Shown: one piece after another, positions 16,426-24,520 of the stretch | Layout: the number at the start of each line of letters is the position of its first letter | How positions within the stretch are numbered: position 1 is the stretch's first letter | Notes under the pieces: model-generated | Databases searched by the model: none | What the model saw: the letters and a program-made list of their open reading frames with translations, nothing else | What the model was told of the DNA's origin: nothing | Position numbers and translations under genes: made by a program | From: Candidatus Krumholzibacteriia bacterium | GTDB taxonomy: Bacteria; Krumholzibacteriota; Krumholzibacteriia; LZORAL124-64-63 | Assembly: GCA_029935695.1 (NCBI GenBank) | Contig: JAOZJV010000001.1 | Span: 1 to 28,768, forward strand | DNA length: 28,768 nt | Direction: 5' to 3'

Positions 16426-19400
16426 TCACTTCACCAAAGCCATTTTCTGAACCCGGACCTCGCCCCCGGCCCGTACTTCATAGAAATAAACTCCTGATGA
16501 AACCTCGCCGCCCTGGCCGTTGGTGCCATTCCACATCACCTGTCCTGCCCCCGCGTCATGTTGCTCATCCAGCAGGGTTTTGACCAGATTGCCGCGCATA
16601 TCGAAGACTTTGATGCTCAGACGACCATCCCTTGGCATCATAAATTCGATGGTCGTATTGGGGTTGAAGGGGTTCGGATGATTCACGGCCTGCAGCGTCT
16701 CCAACCCGGGAGTGTCAGCAATAATATAAGGGATTTCCTGCCCAAAATTATCCAACACCTGGCGCAGCAGATACGAGCGCGCCGACATGCCAAAACTGTT
16801 GCCTTCGCTGCCAGGGTCAGTTCTCACAAATTCGAAAGCGAATGGCAGTGAGATGACTGTGCCCTGGTTCTGGCACAAGGTGGCAGCCGAATAGTTGTAG
16901 TCCGGGTTGCCCTGAGGGTTGGTGAATGAAGCCAGCCGTTGGGCTCCTTCCAAAGGCACCACCGCGTCAAAGCTTTTAAAACCAGGACAGCCACCATAGG
17001 CCAACCAGGAATTGTCCGCTTCAAACACCGGGTTGCCGTCATCAACTCGCACAACGGATGACGACTGATTATGAATCATTGGCCGGATGTTGGAGTTCAG
17101 CACCTGCAAACCAAATGTCTCCGCCAACACCTGTTGGGTGAAAGCTGAAGTCAGGTTGAGCTGGGACAGGAAGTTATCTCCGGTAGCAAAAAGATGCTTG
17201 TCCTCCATTTGCAGCCATTGGGAGATCAACCAGGCATCGGCCTCGGTCATGACTTCGCTGTAATATGAACCGCTGCTGTAAAGGATGATGGAATACCCGG
17301 CCAATTGGGCGGGAGTTGCTCTCTGGCCCAGTCCATTACCCAGGGCGCTCCATGGAGCAGAAGTATCATAAACATCGCAGTTCTCGCCGACTGTCAGATC
17401 ATTATTCCGCAGGGCTGAATACCAGGCGGCCCGGCCATCTTTGCCCCCGTCATTCCAGAACAGAACCGAAGCACTTTGAACCAGGTCGTCACCCTCTTGC
17501 ACCACCGACGGCAAGGCGCGCACGGTGAACAGTGGATCGTAGGCCATGGGGCTGTCCATGCGGCTGAAACCGCTGGTGTCCGCGGGCATGGTGGTTGTTT
17601 GATACTCGCCCAGATAATCGTCGGTGCCGGAGATGAAATAGTGCAGGATATCCCCTGGAAAAAGAAAACCGGTGTCTGGTAAATCGAAGGCAAAGCGGTC
17701 GGGAATCAGCTCGCCTTCTTCGTTGCGAACCTGCCATCCTTCGGTGGCTCCCACATTGGGCAAACCACTGGTGCGGTAGGGGTCGAAAGCAGGGTTGGCT
17801 TTCAGGCGGTAATTCAAGAGCGGCTGTCCGTACAGCACCGAATCTTCACGCAGCAGTGTGACGTTGGCCACGATGGAGTCGCCGGCCTGCGTGAGATACT
17901 GACCGCCGATTTCCACACCGGTGGCCATGTCGAAACGCACACTGTTGGATGCAGGGTTTTCCAGATCAAGCTGACCGCTGGCTGGCAGGGCATCCTGAGC
18001 CATATGTTCCGGGTGCGCTCCAATGGCAGGACCATAAATCTCATAAGCGCTCAATCGCACATTGTCGTAATAGGGTGCCGGAGTTCCGTTGAAACCACAC
18101 CAGCCCCAGGAATGGCCAATTTCAATCAACCCCAAAGAAACCTGGACATATTTGGCGCCGGTTACGACCAAAGGCGAAATGTCCATTCTCTGCCGGGAGT
18201 ACCCGTGACCGTAATATAAATAACCAAGGTTATCCCACGGTGCGTTTTCAATATCCCCGGGATTTTCGGACGTGGTGGAGCGCACATTCCACAATCTGAA
18301 AATTCCTGGTTCATCCCAATCCAGACTCATATGGGAATAGACATCGTATTCCAGGTAATATCCATTGGTTCCCAGGGACGAAACATCAATCACCGGAGAG
18401 AGCACCAGATTATCCAGATGGTGTGCCATCCCCAGCAAACCACCGGTGTTGTTGACAATGAACCCAAAGGGGCCATAACACCAATCGAGGCACATGGTGC
18501 CGCCGGTGCCGGGAACAACCTGTCCATCATCAATGAAAGCGACCTGGGAAGACGAGTTTTGCTGGCAGGTATCAATGTCATCCAGGTTCATCCAGAGTTT
18601 GGAAAAATCTCCCACACCCTGCACAATGCCATGCTGCCAATCACCCATGGTTCCGTCTTCAAAATCAGAAAAGGAATTGATGTCGCCGTTGTCCATCTGA
18701 ACGCGAATGTCATCCACCTGGCAGGCACCAGACCCGGCATAATAACAGTCTTCATCGGACCAACCGCCGTCCGATTGCACAATAAACTGCAGACGCACCT
18801 GATCGCCTGCGGGGCCGAAGTAATCATTGGGTTGATAGGTCACCGATTCCTGCAGATGATAGTTGGTGGCCTGGCCATCAGTCTGGAACAGATAAACAAA
18901 ATCTCCGCCGGAAAAATCGGCACGCAGATAAACATAGTCATAGCCATCTTCCACATCGTAATTCAACCAGGCATCAACTGTTACCTGGCAAGGCTGCCCA
19001 GGGTCAGCCACAGTTCCCTGCCATTCGATGATTTCATGGTAGTTGTTGCCGTATCCACCCTCCACATCGGGCGAATCACAGGCTGGATACTGCAGGCTGC
19101 CGCACCAAACAGCGTTGTTGCCTGCTCCATGGCCATTCAAACCCTCTGCGTGATAAGTGGCAACATGCCAGGCATTGCCTTCGGGAACTGTCTGGTCCAG
19201 GCCGGTCCAGCCATTCCAGTCGGTGGATCCAGACGGAGTTTCGAATTGGCCATTGTGCCAGGCTCCTGAACCGTGAGGCCCTATGAGCAGGACCGTATCG
19301 ACGACAGTTTTGGCATGATCGGCAGGCCCGCCTGTGATGTGGTTTTCGGTATTTGAAAATTTCCATTGGGGTGTGGCGGAAAACGCCAGGGCAGGCAGTG

Positions 19401-19437
19401 CCAGAAGTAAGATGAGAGCCAGGTGTAAAATTTTCAT
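16426..19437 (-). CDS. Large secreted protein with C-terminal FlgD-like sorting-type module
   Basis: A 1003-residue protein. ATG at 19437 follows GGGGGGAAACA. The signal peptide is about residues 1-21 (ILHLALILLLALPALAFSA). Residues about 100-470 contain two jelly-roll-like segments with paired Cys, ending in VDDIRV and YYDNVRL, the ending typical of MAM-like or 'choice-of-anchor' beta-sandwiches. Residues about 640-830 look alpha/beta: SASVLFWNDGGKDGRAAWYS, LAGYSIILYSSGSYYSEVMT, DKHLFATGDNFLSQL. This recalls Rossmann-like domains in FCB surface proteins. The end is the FlgD-like module (HPNPFNP, VFDMRGNLVKTLL, SSGVYFYEV) with KMALVK last. No catalytic residues could be assigned. It follows the sigma/anti-sigma pair by about 90 bases on the same strand and may be their target or co-transcribed. 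Confidence 0.85.
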   Translation of the reverse strand: MKILHLALILLLALPALAFSATPQWKFSNTENHITGGPADHAKTVVDTVLLIGPHGSGAWHNGQFETPSGSTDWNGWTGLDQTVPEGNAWHVATYHAEGLNGHGAGNNAVWCGSLQYPACDSPDVEGGYGNNYHEIIEWQGTVADPGQPCQVTVDAWLNYDVEDGYDYVYLRADFSGGDFVYLFQTDGQATNYHLQESVTYQPNDYFGPAGDQVRLQFIVQSDGGWSDEDCYYAGSGACQVDDIRVQMDNGDINSFSDFEDGTMGDWQHGIVQGVGDFSKLWMNLDDIDTCQQNSSSQVAFIDDGQVVPGTGGTMCLDWCYGPFGFIVNNTGGLLGMAHHLDNLVLSPVIDVSSLGTNGYYLEYDVYSHMSLDWDEPGIFRLWNVRSTTSENPGDIENAPWDNLGYLYYGHGYSRQRMDISPLVVTGAKYVQVSLGLIEIGHSWGWCGFNGTPAPYYDNVRLSAYEIYGPAIGAHPEHMAQDALPASGQLDLENPASNSVRFDMATGVEIGGQYLTQAGDSIVANVTLLREDSVLYGQPLLNYRLKANPAFDPYRTSGLPNVGATEGWQVRNEEGELIPDRFAFDLPDTGFLFPGDILHYFISGTDDYLGEYQTTTMPADTSGFSRMDSPMAYDPLFTVRALPSVVQEGDDLVQSASVLFWNDGGKDGRAAWYSALRNNDLTVGENCDVYDTSAPWSALGNGLGQRATPAQLAGYSIILYSSGSYYSEVMTEADAWLISQWLQMEDKHLFATGDNFLSQLNLTSAFTQQVLAETFGLQVLNSNIRPMIHNQSSSVVRVDDGNPVFEADNSWLAYGGCPGFKSFDAVVPLEGAQRLASFTNPQGNPDYNYSAATLCQNQGTVISLPFAFEFVRTDPGSEGNSFGMSARSYLLRQVLDNFGQEIPYIIADTPGLETLQAVNHPNPFNPNTTIEFMMPRDGRLSIKVFDMRGNLVKTLLDEQHDAGAGQVMWNGTNGQGGEVSSGVYFYEVRAGGEVRVQKMALVK

Positions 19438-19528
19438 TGTTTCCCCCCAGGGTATTGAGAACTCGGTATGACTGTGGTCTTATTACTTTGGACACGCGTC
19501 TTCTGTTTTTTAAAAATCTTTTTGAACT

Positions 19529-20290
19529 TTATGTTGTTGGGCTGAGTCGCTGGCGTGAAAAAAGACTCAGACCCAATAATAAAACCCCGCTGACGATAAA
19601 CAGCAGCATCCACAAGGGAGCTTTTAGCATGCGGTCCTGAACCATCTGGGCCCAGTTGCCTGTATTGAAGCACACACTGATACGGCCGGGAGCAACCAGA
19701 TCGGCAGGCACCGTAGCCAGGACAGCGCGTAAAGTTTGCGGGTCTTCGTTCAGAGGGGGAAGCTGGATTTGGGTGTTTGAGGTGGTACCAACCCAATTAA
19801 AATCACTGGCCACATCCGAAAGGGTGATCCGATAGCTGGTGGCGCCATCGACAGGTTGCCAGGTGAGCAATGTGTTTTCGGCGATCACCATTTCGCCTTC
19901 TACGGGCCGGATGAAATGCGGGTCGTCATGAGCACCGCGCAGATGAACAAAATCACCTGAGGGAGCCGGAGGCAGAAGCATTAAAAGAGCAAGGCAGGCT
20001 GCGATGAGGGCGGATCCAGCGGAAGCCTGAACAGATGAACGCTGCCACCAAATTCGTTTGGAGGCTGGAGGCAACACCAATGCTCCAGCTTGCAGACCTT
20101 GCTCCAAACGAGTGTTGAGCGCTTGATCAAGACGGCAGGCATCGCACAGTTGCAGGTGGGCCTGTAATTGTTGTGAGCGCTCTTCGGTGGTTTCATCCAC
20201 TTCGAGCTCCCACAGACAGTTGCCCATTGCCGGGTCAATGCATTCCCAGCTGCTATTGACTTCAGTTTTTGAATCCCTACTGTAATTCAT
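19529..20290 (-). CDS. Zinc-finger anti-sigma factor with extracytoplasmic FN3-like domain
   Basis: A 253-residue protein. ATG at 20290 has GAGG just upstream and overlaps the sigma gene by 14 bases, so the two are coupled. Residues 45-52 (HLQLCDAC) form the H-x3-C-x2-C core of the ZAS/zf-HC2 anti-sigma domain. A hydrophobic helix follows at about 92-108 (ALIAACLALLMLLPP). The region 130-190 reads like a fibronectin-type sandwich (LLTWQPVDGATSYRITLSDV). A second hydrophobic helix lies near the C-terminus (LWMLLFIVSGVLLLGLSLF). The zinc domain should hold the sigma factor at the membrane until an outside signal releases it. Having two membrane helices around a sensor-like domain is less common than one. 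Confidence 0.85.
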   Translation of the reverse strand: MNYSRDSKTEVNSSWECIDPAMGNCLWELEVDETTEERSQQLQAHLQLCDACRLDQALNTRLEQGLQAGALVLPPASKRIWWQRSSVQASAGSALIAACLALLMLLPPAPSGDFVHLRGAHDDPHFIRPVEGEMVIAENTLLTWQPVDGATSYRITLSDVASDFNWVGTTSNTQIQLPPLNEDPQTLRAVLATVPADLVAPGRISVCFNTGNWAQMVQDRMLKAPLWMLLFIVSGVLLLGLSLFSRQRLSPTT

Positions 20291-20933
20291 TATCTACCTC
20301 GTCGCTTTGGCGCCCTCTGGAGGTTCTCTTGAGCTTCCCATGTGCAGGACTCCCGAATCCCGCCTTTTCAAAAATCTTTTTTATTCTGCCCAAACACTGG
20401 TTCCGGCGGTAATACACAGCCTGAACTGTTTTCAGGCCCAATTGCCGGCTCAAATCCTCCATGCTGCGATGTTGCAGGTAGATGCCCCGCAACAGGTTTG
20501 CGCACACCTCATCGAGATGTTCAAGGGCAACTCTCAGCCCCTCCATTATTTCATCATCCAGCAGAAGATCCAAAGGGCTGGCATTGGATGATTCATACAG
20601 GTTTTCCACCTTATCCAGATTGGTGGTGGGCCGGTATTTCCGCCATCGATAAAGATTGCGGCAGCGGTTGCGGATGATGGTGGAGGCAAAAGACTGGGGA
20701 TTTTGGGGAAGAGCCCCTCCCTGGCGCAAATAGGCCAGCAAGGCGATCAAAGCATCCTGGACCAGATCTTCACATTCCAGATCGCCCGGGCCCAGAAAAC
20801 CTTCGGCCACCTTGCGCAATTCGGGTTGCAAGTGCGAGCAGAGGGCTTCTCCTGCATCATCCTGCCCGCTTTGGTAGCGGGACATAAGATTATGCAGCCT
20901 GGAGGTATCAGGAGTTTGAGTCTGTTCGGGCAT
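20277..20933 (-). CDS. ECF-like sigma-70 family RNA polymerase sigma factor
   Basis: A 218-residue protein, ATG at 20933. Region 2 lies at about residues 50-105 (ECEDLVQDALIALLAYLRQ, then PQSFASTIIRNRCRNLYRWR), and region 4 at about 140-190 (LEHLDEVCANLLRGIYLQHR, SMEDLSRQLGLKTVQAVYYR). No region 3 or 1.1 is present, as in ECF factors. The C-terminal tail from about 190 is basic (KLKRTSRGRQ) and overlaps the anti-sigma start. Paired with the overlapping anti-sigma gene, it probably responds to an envelope or secretion signal. Possible targets include the secreted protein gene downstream. The start is moderately sure: only a weak TGGA precedes it. Confidence 0.9.
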   Translation of the reverse strand: MPEQTQTPDTSRLHNLMSRYQSGQDDAGEALCSHLQPELRKVAEGFLGPGDLECEDLVQDALIALLAYLRQGGALPQNPQSFASTIIRNRCRNLYRWRKYRPTTNLDKVENLYESSNASPLDLLLDDEIMEGLRVALEHLDEVCANLLRGIYLQHRSMEDLSRQLGLKTVQAVYYRRNQCLGRIKKIFEKAGFGSPAHGKLKRTSRGRQSDEVDNELQ

Positions 20934-20978
20934 GACTATTCCATGGAGTGCTTGTGGATCCCTTTGAACGAGGGCATA

Positions 20979-21008
20979 AGTATACAGTGCGAGCTAACCC
21001 TAAAGCAA
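20979..21008 (-). promoter_or_regulatory. Candidate promoter of the sigma/anti-sigma operon
   Basis: On the minus strand TTGCTT (21008-21003), an 18-base spacer and TATACT (20984-20979) lie about 45 bases before the sigma start. The -35 box is within the last codons of the upstream gene. This would let the sigma pair be transcribed apart from its upstream neighbours. Confidence 0.4.
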
Positions 21009-21761
21009 CAGGCCATGGGTTTTGAGCCGGAATCGGGCCACGCCTTTGCGGCCTGGCATGGGTTTGTAGAGAACATCCTTCAGAGAATTTTCCACCTGTT
21101 CGGCGGTGGCACCCCGCATGGTAAATGCCGCCACATGCACGGTGGGCAGGAAGGGTGCTCCTGCACCAAGGTCTCCGGCGGGCTTCAACTCAATGGTGGT
21201 GTCGAATGTGGATTCCAGTTTGTTTTTTACATTCAGATATTTATCGTGATAAAGGCCGGCGGCGAGATCGCAGGGGAGAAAGAAACGGATCGCCTCAGGA
21301 TCGGGAAGCAGCTCGGTGGAAAATAATTCCACGGCATCTTCGAGCAGGTTTTTGAGGGACGAGGCTTGTTGTGGGATGGGCGGAGCATCTTCGGCATCAT
21401 CCAGGATTTTGAGATCGCCATGCCACAGCAAAGTGTACAAGCGGCCCTGGGTGGTGGTGATGGTTTCTGAATTGTTCTTCTTTAAATTCTGCAGTTCGAA
21501 GATGACTTCTGAATTCCAATTGTCGGCGAAAGCTGAGTCGTCCTGGCCTGGGGTTTTGCTCATTACGCCTTTTGAGGGAGATAATATTTGGATGGCTTGG
21601 ATGGAGGATTTTCGGGCTTTAGACCAGGGAAGTTTATATGCCTCTTTTTGATTGTATAAGGTATCGCCCTGTTCGAAGCGGCAGGTGCTGATGGGGTCGG
21701 CAAAGGCTTTGGGGATAGCCCAGGTGAAGTTTGGAAAGAAGTTTGTTTTTGATGAGGCCAT
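21000..21761 (-). CDS. Hypothetical protein, no family recognised
   Basis: A 253-residue protein with ATG at 21761 after AAGGGAAAACC. It has no signal peptide or membrane helix, so it is probably cytoplasmic. Residues 1-50 are rich in Lys and aromatic residues (NFFPNFTWAIPKAF, RFEQGDTLYNQKEAYKLPW). The middle holds a strand-like stretch (GRLYTLLWHGDLKILDD). The second half is mixed alpha/beta (LKNLLEDAVELFSTELLPDP, PTVHVAAFTMRGATAEQVEN). It begins 37 bases after an orphan MazE-type antitoxin gene on the same strand, the place where a toxin is expected. It does not resemble MazF/PemK, VapC or other toxins I know. A new toxin or an unrelated neighbour are both possible; no function is assigned. 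Confidence 0.75.
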   Translation of the reverse strand: MASSKTNFFPNFTWAIPKAFADPISTCRFEQGDTLYNQKEAYKLPWSKARKSSIQAIQILSPSKGVMSKTPGQDDSAFADNWNSEVIFELQNLKKNNSETITTTQGRLYTLLWHGDLKILDDAEDAPPIPQQASSLKNLLEDAVELFSTELLPDPEAIRFFLPCDLAAGLYHDKYLNVKNKLESTFDTTIELKPAGDLGAGAPFLPTVHVAAFTMRGATAEQVENSLKDVLYKPMPGRKGVARFRLKTHGLLL

Positions 21762-21798
21762 GGTTTTCCCTTGAATAATTTTTCACCCTATGAGGGCG

Positions 21799-22041
21799 CT
21801 ACCAATTTTCACCACCAACTGGATCACCTGAATCGATTTTCCGATGGATGTTTTTTTCTGTAATTCCAATGAGCAAGTCTTCAAGGTTGTTGGACTTTGA
21901 GGGAATAACCCTGATGACCAGATGGCCATTTTCAAGATTTAAACCAACTTCTGTCCCTTCGGAAACCTGAATTTTCTCAGCCAGAGCTTTGGGAATTATT
22001 ATTCCCAAGCTGTTGCCCCATTTTACAACTTTTGTACGCAT
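21799..22041 (-). CDS. MazE/AbrB-type (SpoVT-AbrB fold) antitoxin
   Basis: An 80-residue protein, the usual antitoxin size. ATG at 22041 follows GGGAGTCAAT. The N-terminal swapped-hairpin DNA-binding domain is clear: VVKWGNSLGIIIPKALAEKI, SEGTEVGLNLENGHLVIRV. The C-terminal tail (KIDSGDPVGGENW) matches the acidic, PxG-W toxin-binding end of MazE-like antitoxins. In most operons a MazF/PemK toxin follows with overlap; here none is present and an unknown 253-residue gene follows after 37 bases. It is likely autoregulated through the palindrome just upstream. Confidence 0.9.
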   Translation of the reverse strand: MRTKVVKWGNSLGIIIPKALAEKIQVSEGTEVGLNLENGHLVIRVIPSKSNNLEDLLIGITEKNIHRKIDSGDPVGGENW

Positions 22042-22060
22042 ATTGACTCCCTTACTTGAT

Positions 22061-22078
22061 GCTAAGAATATACTAAGC
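22061..22078. promoter_or_regulatory. Palindrome upstream of the MazE-type gene, likely operator
   Basis: The 18-base sequence GCTAAGAATATACTAAGC is an imperfect palindrome (seven of nine positions symmetric) lying about 20 bases before the antitoxin ATG. It overlaps a possible -10 (TATATT on the minus strand). AbrB-fold antitoxins bind such sites for autoregulation; binding here is inferred. Confidence 0.45.
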
Positions 22079-22089
22079 GAGGGATCTAT

Positions 22090-22512
22090 TCAAACCGTCA
22101 AAAGAATAATCCCCCCAATAGTCATCACCATGCCGGCAATGGTCTTGATGGTTACCGGCTCTCCCCCCAGAGTCATTGCAAGGGCCGCACCAAATAATGG
22201 TGAGGTGAAAGCTATGGGCATCACCTTGGAAAGTGGCGCGCCTTTCAGAGCAGTGTAAAAACACAACATTCCGATGGACCCGGCCACCACTCCGCCACCA
22301 ATAATCATGTAGGCAAGAGCCTTGGGCGAGGCCTGCGTAACCATCTTCCATTGGGGAGCACTGACAAATCCAAGGATTATCAAAGCCACGGCCGTGCGGA
22401 TGGTGATTCCCAATTGAGGAGGCAGATTTCCCAGGTGCAGTCCCTTTTTTTCAAAGTAGCCACCAAAGCCCCAGGCGGCGGCAGTCAGCAGAGCGAAGAG
22501 TTGGGGTTTCAA
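22090..22512 (-). CDS. EamA/DMT-family small transporter (single EamA domain)
   Basis: A 140-residue membrane protein. The start is TTG at 22512, seven bases after GGAGG; no ATG fits. It has about five hydrophobic helices: LFALLTAAAWGFGGYFEKKG, GITIRTAVALIILGFVSA, ALAYMIIGGGVVAGSIGMLC, VMPIAFTSPLFGAALAMTLG and IAGMVMTIGGIILLTV. The WGFGGYFEKKG start, the FYTALKGAPLSKVMPI segment and the closing GEPVTIKTIAGMVMTIGGII are EamA hallmarks. Typical DMT exporters have two EamA repeats and about 300 residues, so this half-size form must work as a dimer, as in small multidrug resistance-like relatives. Substrate unknown. It is the first gene of the minus-strand run that includes the MazE-type antitoxin, 48 bases apart. 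Confidence 0.88.
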   Translation of the reverse strand: MKPQLFALLTAAAWGFGGYFEKKGLHLGNLPPQLGITIRTAVALIILGFVSAPQWKMVTQASPKALAYMIIGGGVVAGSIGMLCFYTALKGAPLSKVMPIAFTSPLFGAALAMTLGGEPVTIKTIAGMVMTIGGIILLTV

Positions 22513-22664
22513 AAGTCATCCTCCGGGTCAGGGTGCGCGAGTGTTATGCAGGAAATTTAAGACCCGACAGCCAGTCAGGAAAGCAGTATCCGGCACACTG
22601 GTTGCTGTTCCGGGTGGTATGCCTTACCCTGGTCCGAACCCAACCTTGCAGGAAATGGAAAAAC

Positions 22665-24497
22665 ATGACCCCTCGTGCATTGGAAATCCTCAACAATGTC
22701 TTTGGCTATGGCACCTTTCGTGGCAGCCAGGAAGCCATCATTAAACATCTTATCGGTGGTGGACATTCCCTGGTTTTGATGCCCACCGGTGGCGGCAAAA
22801 GCCTGTGTTATCAAATTCCCGCCATGGTCCGAAAAGGCACCGGGTTAGTGGTTTCACCCCTGATCGCCTTGATGCAGGACCAGGTCGGAGCCCTGCTGCA
22901 AGTGGGAGTCAAGGCGGCCTGTTTGAACTCCAGTTTGCCCCTTGAAGAAATCCGCCGTGTGGAATCTCAGCTGGTTCGTGGTGAATTGGATCTGGTTTAC
23001 CTGGCTCCTGAACGTTTACTGCAGGATGGCACTTTGGAAATGCTGGACCGGTGTGAGCTCTCTTTGATCGCTATCGACGAAGCCCATTGTATCTCCCGCT
23101 GGGGACACGATTTCCGCCCGGAGTATCTGCAGCTTGACACTTTGCGCCAGCGCTGGCCTCAGTTGCCCATGCTGGCCTGCACCGCCACGGCGGACGAGCG
23201 CACGCGAACTGAAATCGTAAACAAGCTGGATTTGGGAGATGGCCGCGTCTTCATCACCGGATTTGATCGGCCCAATATTCGTTACAGAGTCACCAGCAAA
23301 GAAAATGAAAAAAAGCAGCTGTTGGACTTTATTAAAAACGAACATCATAACGATGCAGGCATCGTCTATTGCCTCTCCCGCAAACGAACAGAACAATTCG
23401 CAAAATTCCTCAACGAAAACGGTCTCAAGGCCCTGCCCTACCACGCCGGTTTGCCTGCGTTGGTCCGCCAAAAAAATCAAAACCGGTTTCTTACTGAGGA
23501 GAGCCTCATTATCGTCGCCACTATCGCCTTCGGCATGGGCATCGACAAACCGGATGTGCGCTTTGTGGCCCACATGGATTTGCCCAAAAGCATCGAGGCC
23601 TACTATCAGGAAACAGGACGCGCCGGCCGTGATGGATTGCCTGCCAATGCCTGGATGACCTACGGCATGCAGGATGTCATCCTGCAATCGCGATTTACTG
23701 AAAACAGCGATGGCGATGAAAAGCATAAACGCAGTGAAAGACAAAAACTGGATACCATGCTCGGCTATTGCGAAACGGTAACTTGTCGAAGGCAACTTCT
23801 TCTCGAATACTTTGGCGAAAAATTATCAGAACCATGCGGAAACTGTGACACCTGTCTTGAACCTGTGGATACTTTTGACGGCACCGAAGCAGCTCAAAAA
23901 TTGCTCTCTTGTATTGTGCGCACCGGACAAAAATTTGGTGCTCTCTATGTCATCGATGTTCTGCGCGGCAGCGAGAGTGAACGCATTGGAAAGTTTGGAC
24001 ACGACCGTTTAAGCACCTACGGCATCGGCAAAGAATTTGATGCATGGCAGTGGCGCTCCATCATCCGGCAATTAGTCACTAAAGGAATTCTGGCTGTAGA
24101 TTTGGAAGGCTATGGCGGACTGCGACTCACACCCAGCGCGCGACCCATTCTGCAAGGTGAAGAAAGCCTGATGCTGCGCAAAGAGGCTGCGGCCGCCAAT
24201 CGCCCCAAAAAGGTTAAAAAGAAGAAAGCCACCGCCGCTTTGTTGCTGGAATCCGGTACTGATGCTGAGGGTGAAGCCAACCAGGCCCTCTTTGAAGATT
24301 TGCGGGAATTGCGTCGGGCTATTGCAACTGAGCAGGAAGTTCCGCCCTACGTCATCTTCCATGATAAAACTCTGGCGGCCATGGCTCTGCACCGACCTGT
24401 TGATGAAGGGGGTTTTCTGCAGATCAGCGGGGTTGGGCAGGCGAAACTGGAGCGGTACGGAGAAAAGTTTTTGGCGGTGATTCGGGAAAGCAGTTGA
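22665..24497 (+). CDS. recQ: ATP-dependent DNA helicase RecQ
   Basis: A 610-residue protein, the usual RecQ length. ATG at 22665 gives the normal N-terminus (MTPRALEILNNVFGYGTFRG, with the Q motif); AGGA precedes it by 11 bases. The long open frame upstream is discarded. Seen in order: Walker A PTGGGKS (40-46), DEAH at 138-141 with the aromatic-rich loop HCISRWGHDFRPEY, CTATAD, FDRPNIRY, the helicase C part with YHAGL, ATIAFGMGIDKPDVRFVAH and QETGRAGRDG. The zinc-binding Cys are 374, 391, 394 and 397. The winged-helix RQC follows, then an HRDC domain (VPPYVIFHDKTLAAMALHRP, ISGVGQAKLERYGEKFL). RecQ unwinds DNA 3' to 5' in recombination and fork repair. Confidence 0.97.
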   Translation: MTPRALEILNNVFGYGTFRGSQEAIIKHLIGGGHSLVLMPTGGGKSLCYQIPAMVRKGTGLVVSPLIALMQDQVGALLQVGVKAACLNSSLPLEEIRRVESQLVRGELDLVYLAPERLLQDGTLEMLDRCELSLIAIDEAHCISRWGHDFRPEYLQLDTLRQRWPQLPMLACTATADERTRTEIVNKLDLGDGRVFITGFDRPNIRYRVTSKENEKKQLLDFIKNEHHNDAGIVYCLSRKRTEQFAKFLNENGLKALPYHAGLPALVRQKNQNRFLTEESLIIVATIAFGMGIDKPDVRFVAHMDLPKSIEAYYQETGRAGRDGLPANAWMTYGMQDVILQSRFTENSDGDEKHKRSERQKLDTMLGYCETVTCRRQLLLEYFGEKLSEPCGNCDTCLEPVDTFDGTEAAQKLLSCIVRTGQKFGALYVIDVLRGSESERIGKFGHDRLSTYGIGKEFDAWQWRSIIRQLVTKGILAVDLEGYGGLRLTPSARPILQGEESLMLRKEAAAANRPKKVKKKKATAALLLESGTDAEGEANQALFEDLRELRRAIATEQEVPPYVIFHDKTLAAMALHRPVDEGGFLQISGVGQAKLERYGEKFLAVIRESS

Positions 24498-24520
24498 GAC
24501 GATCTCTCAACATTCTTTTT
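24493..24520 (+). terminator. Intrinsic terminator of recQ, overlapping its stop
   Basis: GTTGAGA (24493-24499) and TCTCAAC (24505-24511) form a perfect seven-base stem with a five-base loop, followed by ATTCTTTTT. The hairpin contains the recQ stop codon and also the end of the convergent membrane protein gene. Confidence 0.7.

Noticed and set aside
18331..19269. Plus-strand frame of 312 codons inside the 1003-residue secreted protein gene
   Set aside because: It is antisense to a gene with a signal peptide, strong ribosome site and recognised C-terminal module; the product resembles nothing and looks like a codon-use shadow.
19505..19530. A T/A-rich stretch resembling one in the sigma gene (AAAAAGATTTTT) as a possible repeated regulatory site
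   Set aside because: The sigma-gene copy is explained by coding for Lys/Ile/Phe, and such low-complexity words recur by chance.
22533..22664. In-frame N-terminal extension of RecQ by 44 codons
   Set aside because: RecQ proteins begin near the chosen ATG, and the extension has no similarity and lies in the divergent promoter region with the DMT gene.
23016..23795. Minus-strand frame of 259 codons inside recQ
   Set aside because: The recQ frame has every helicase motif in this stretch; the antisense frame is a shadow.
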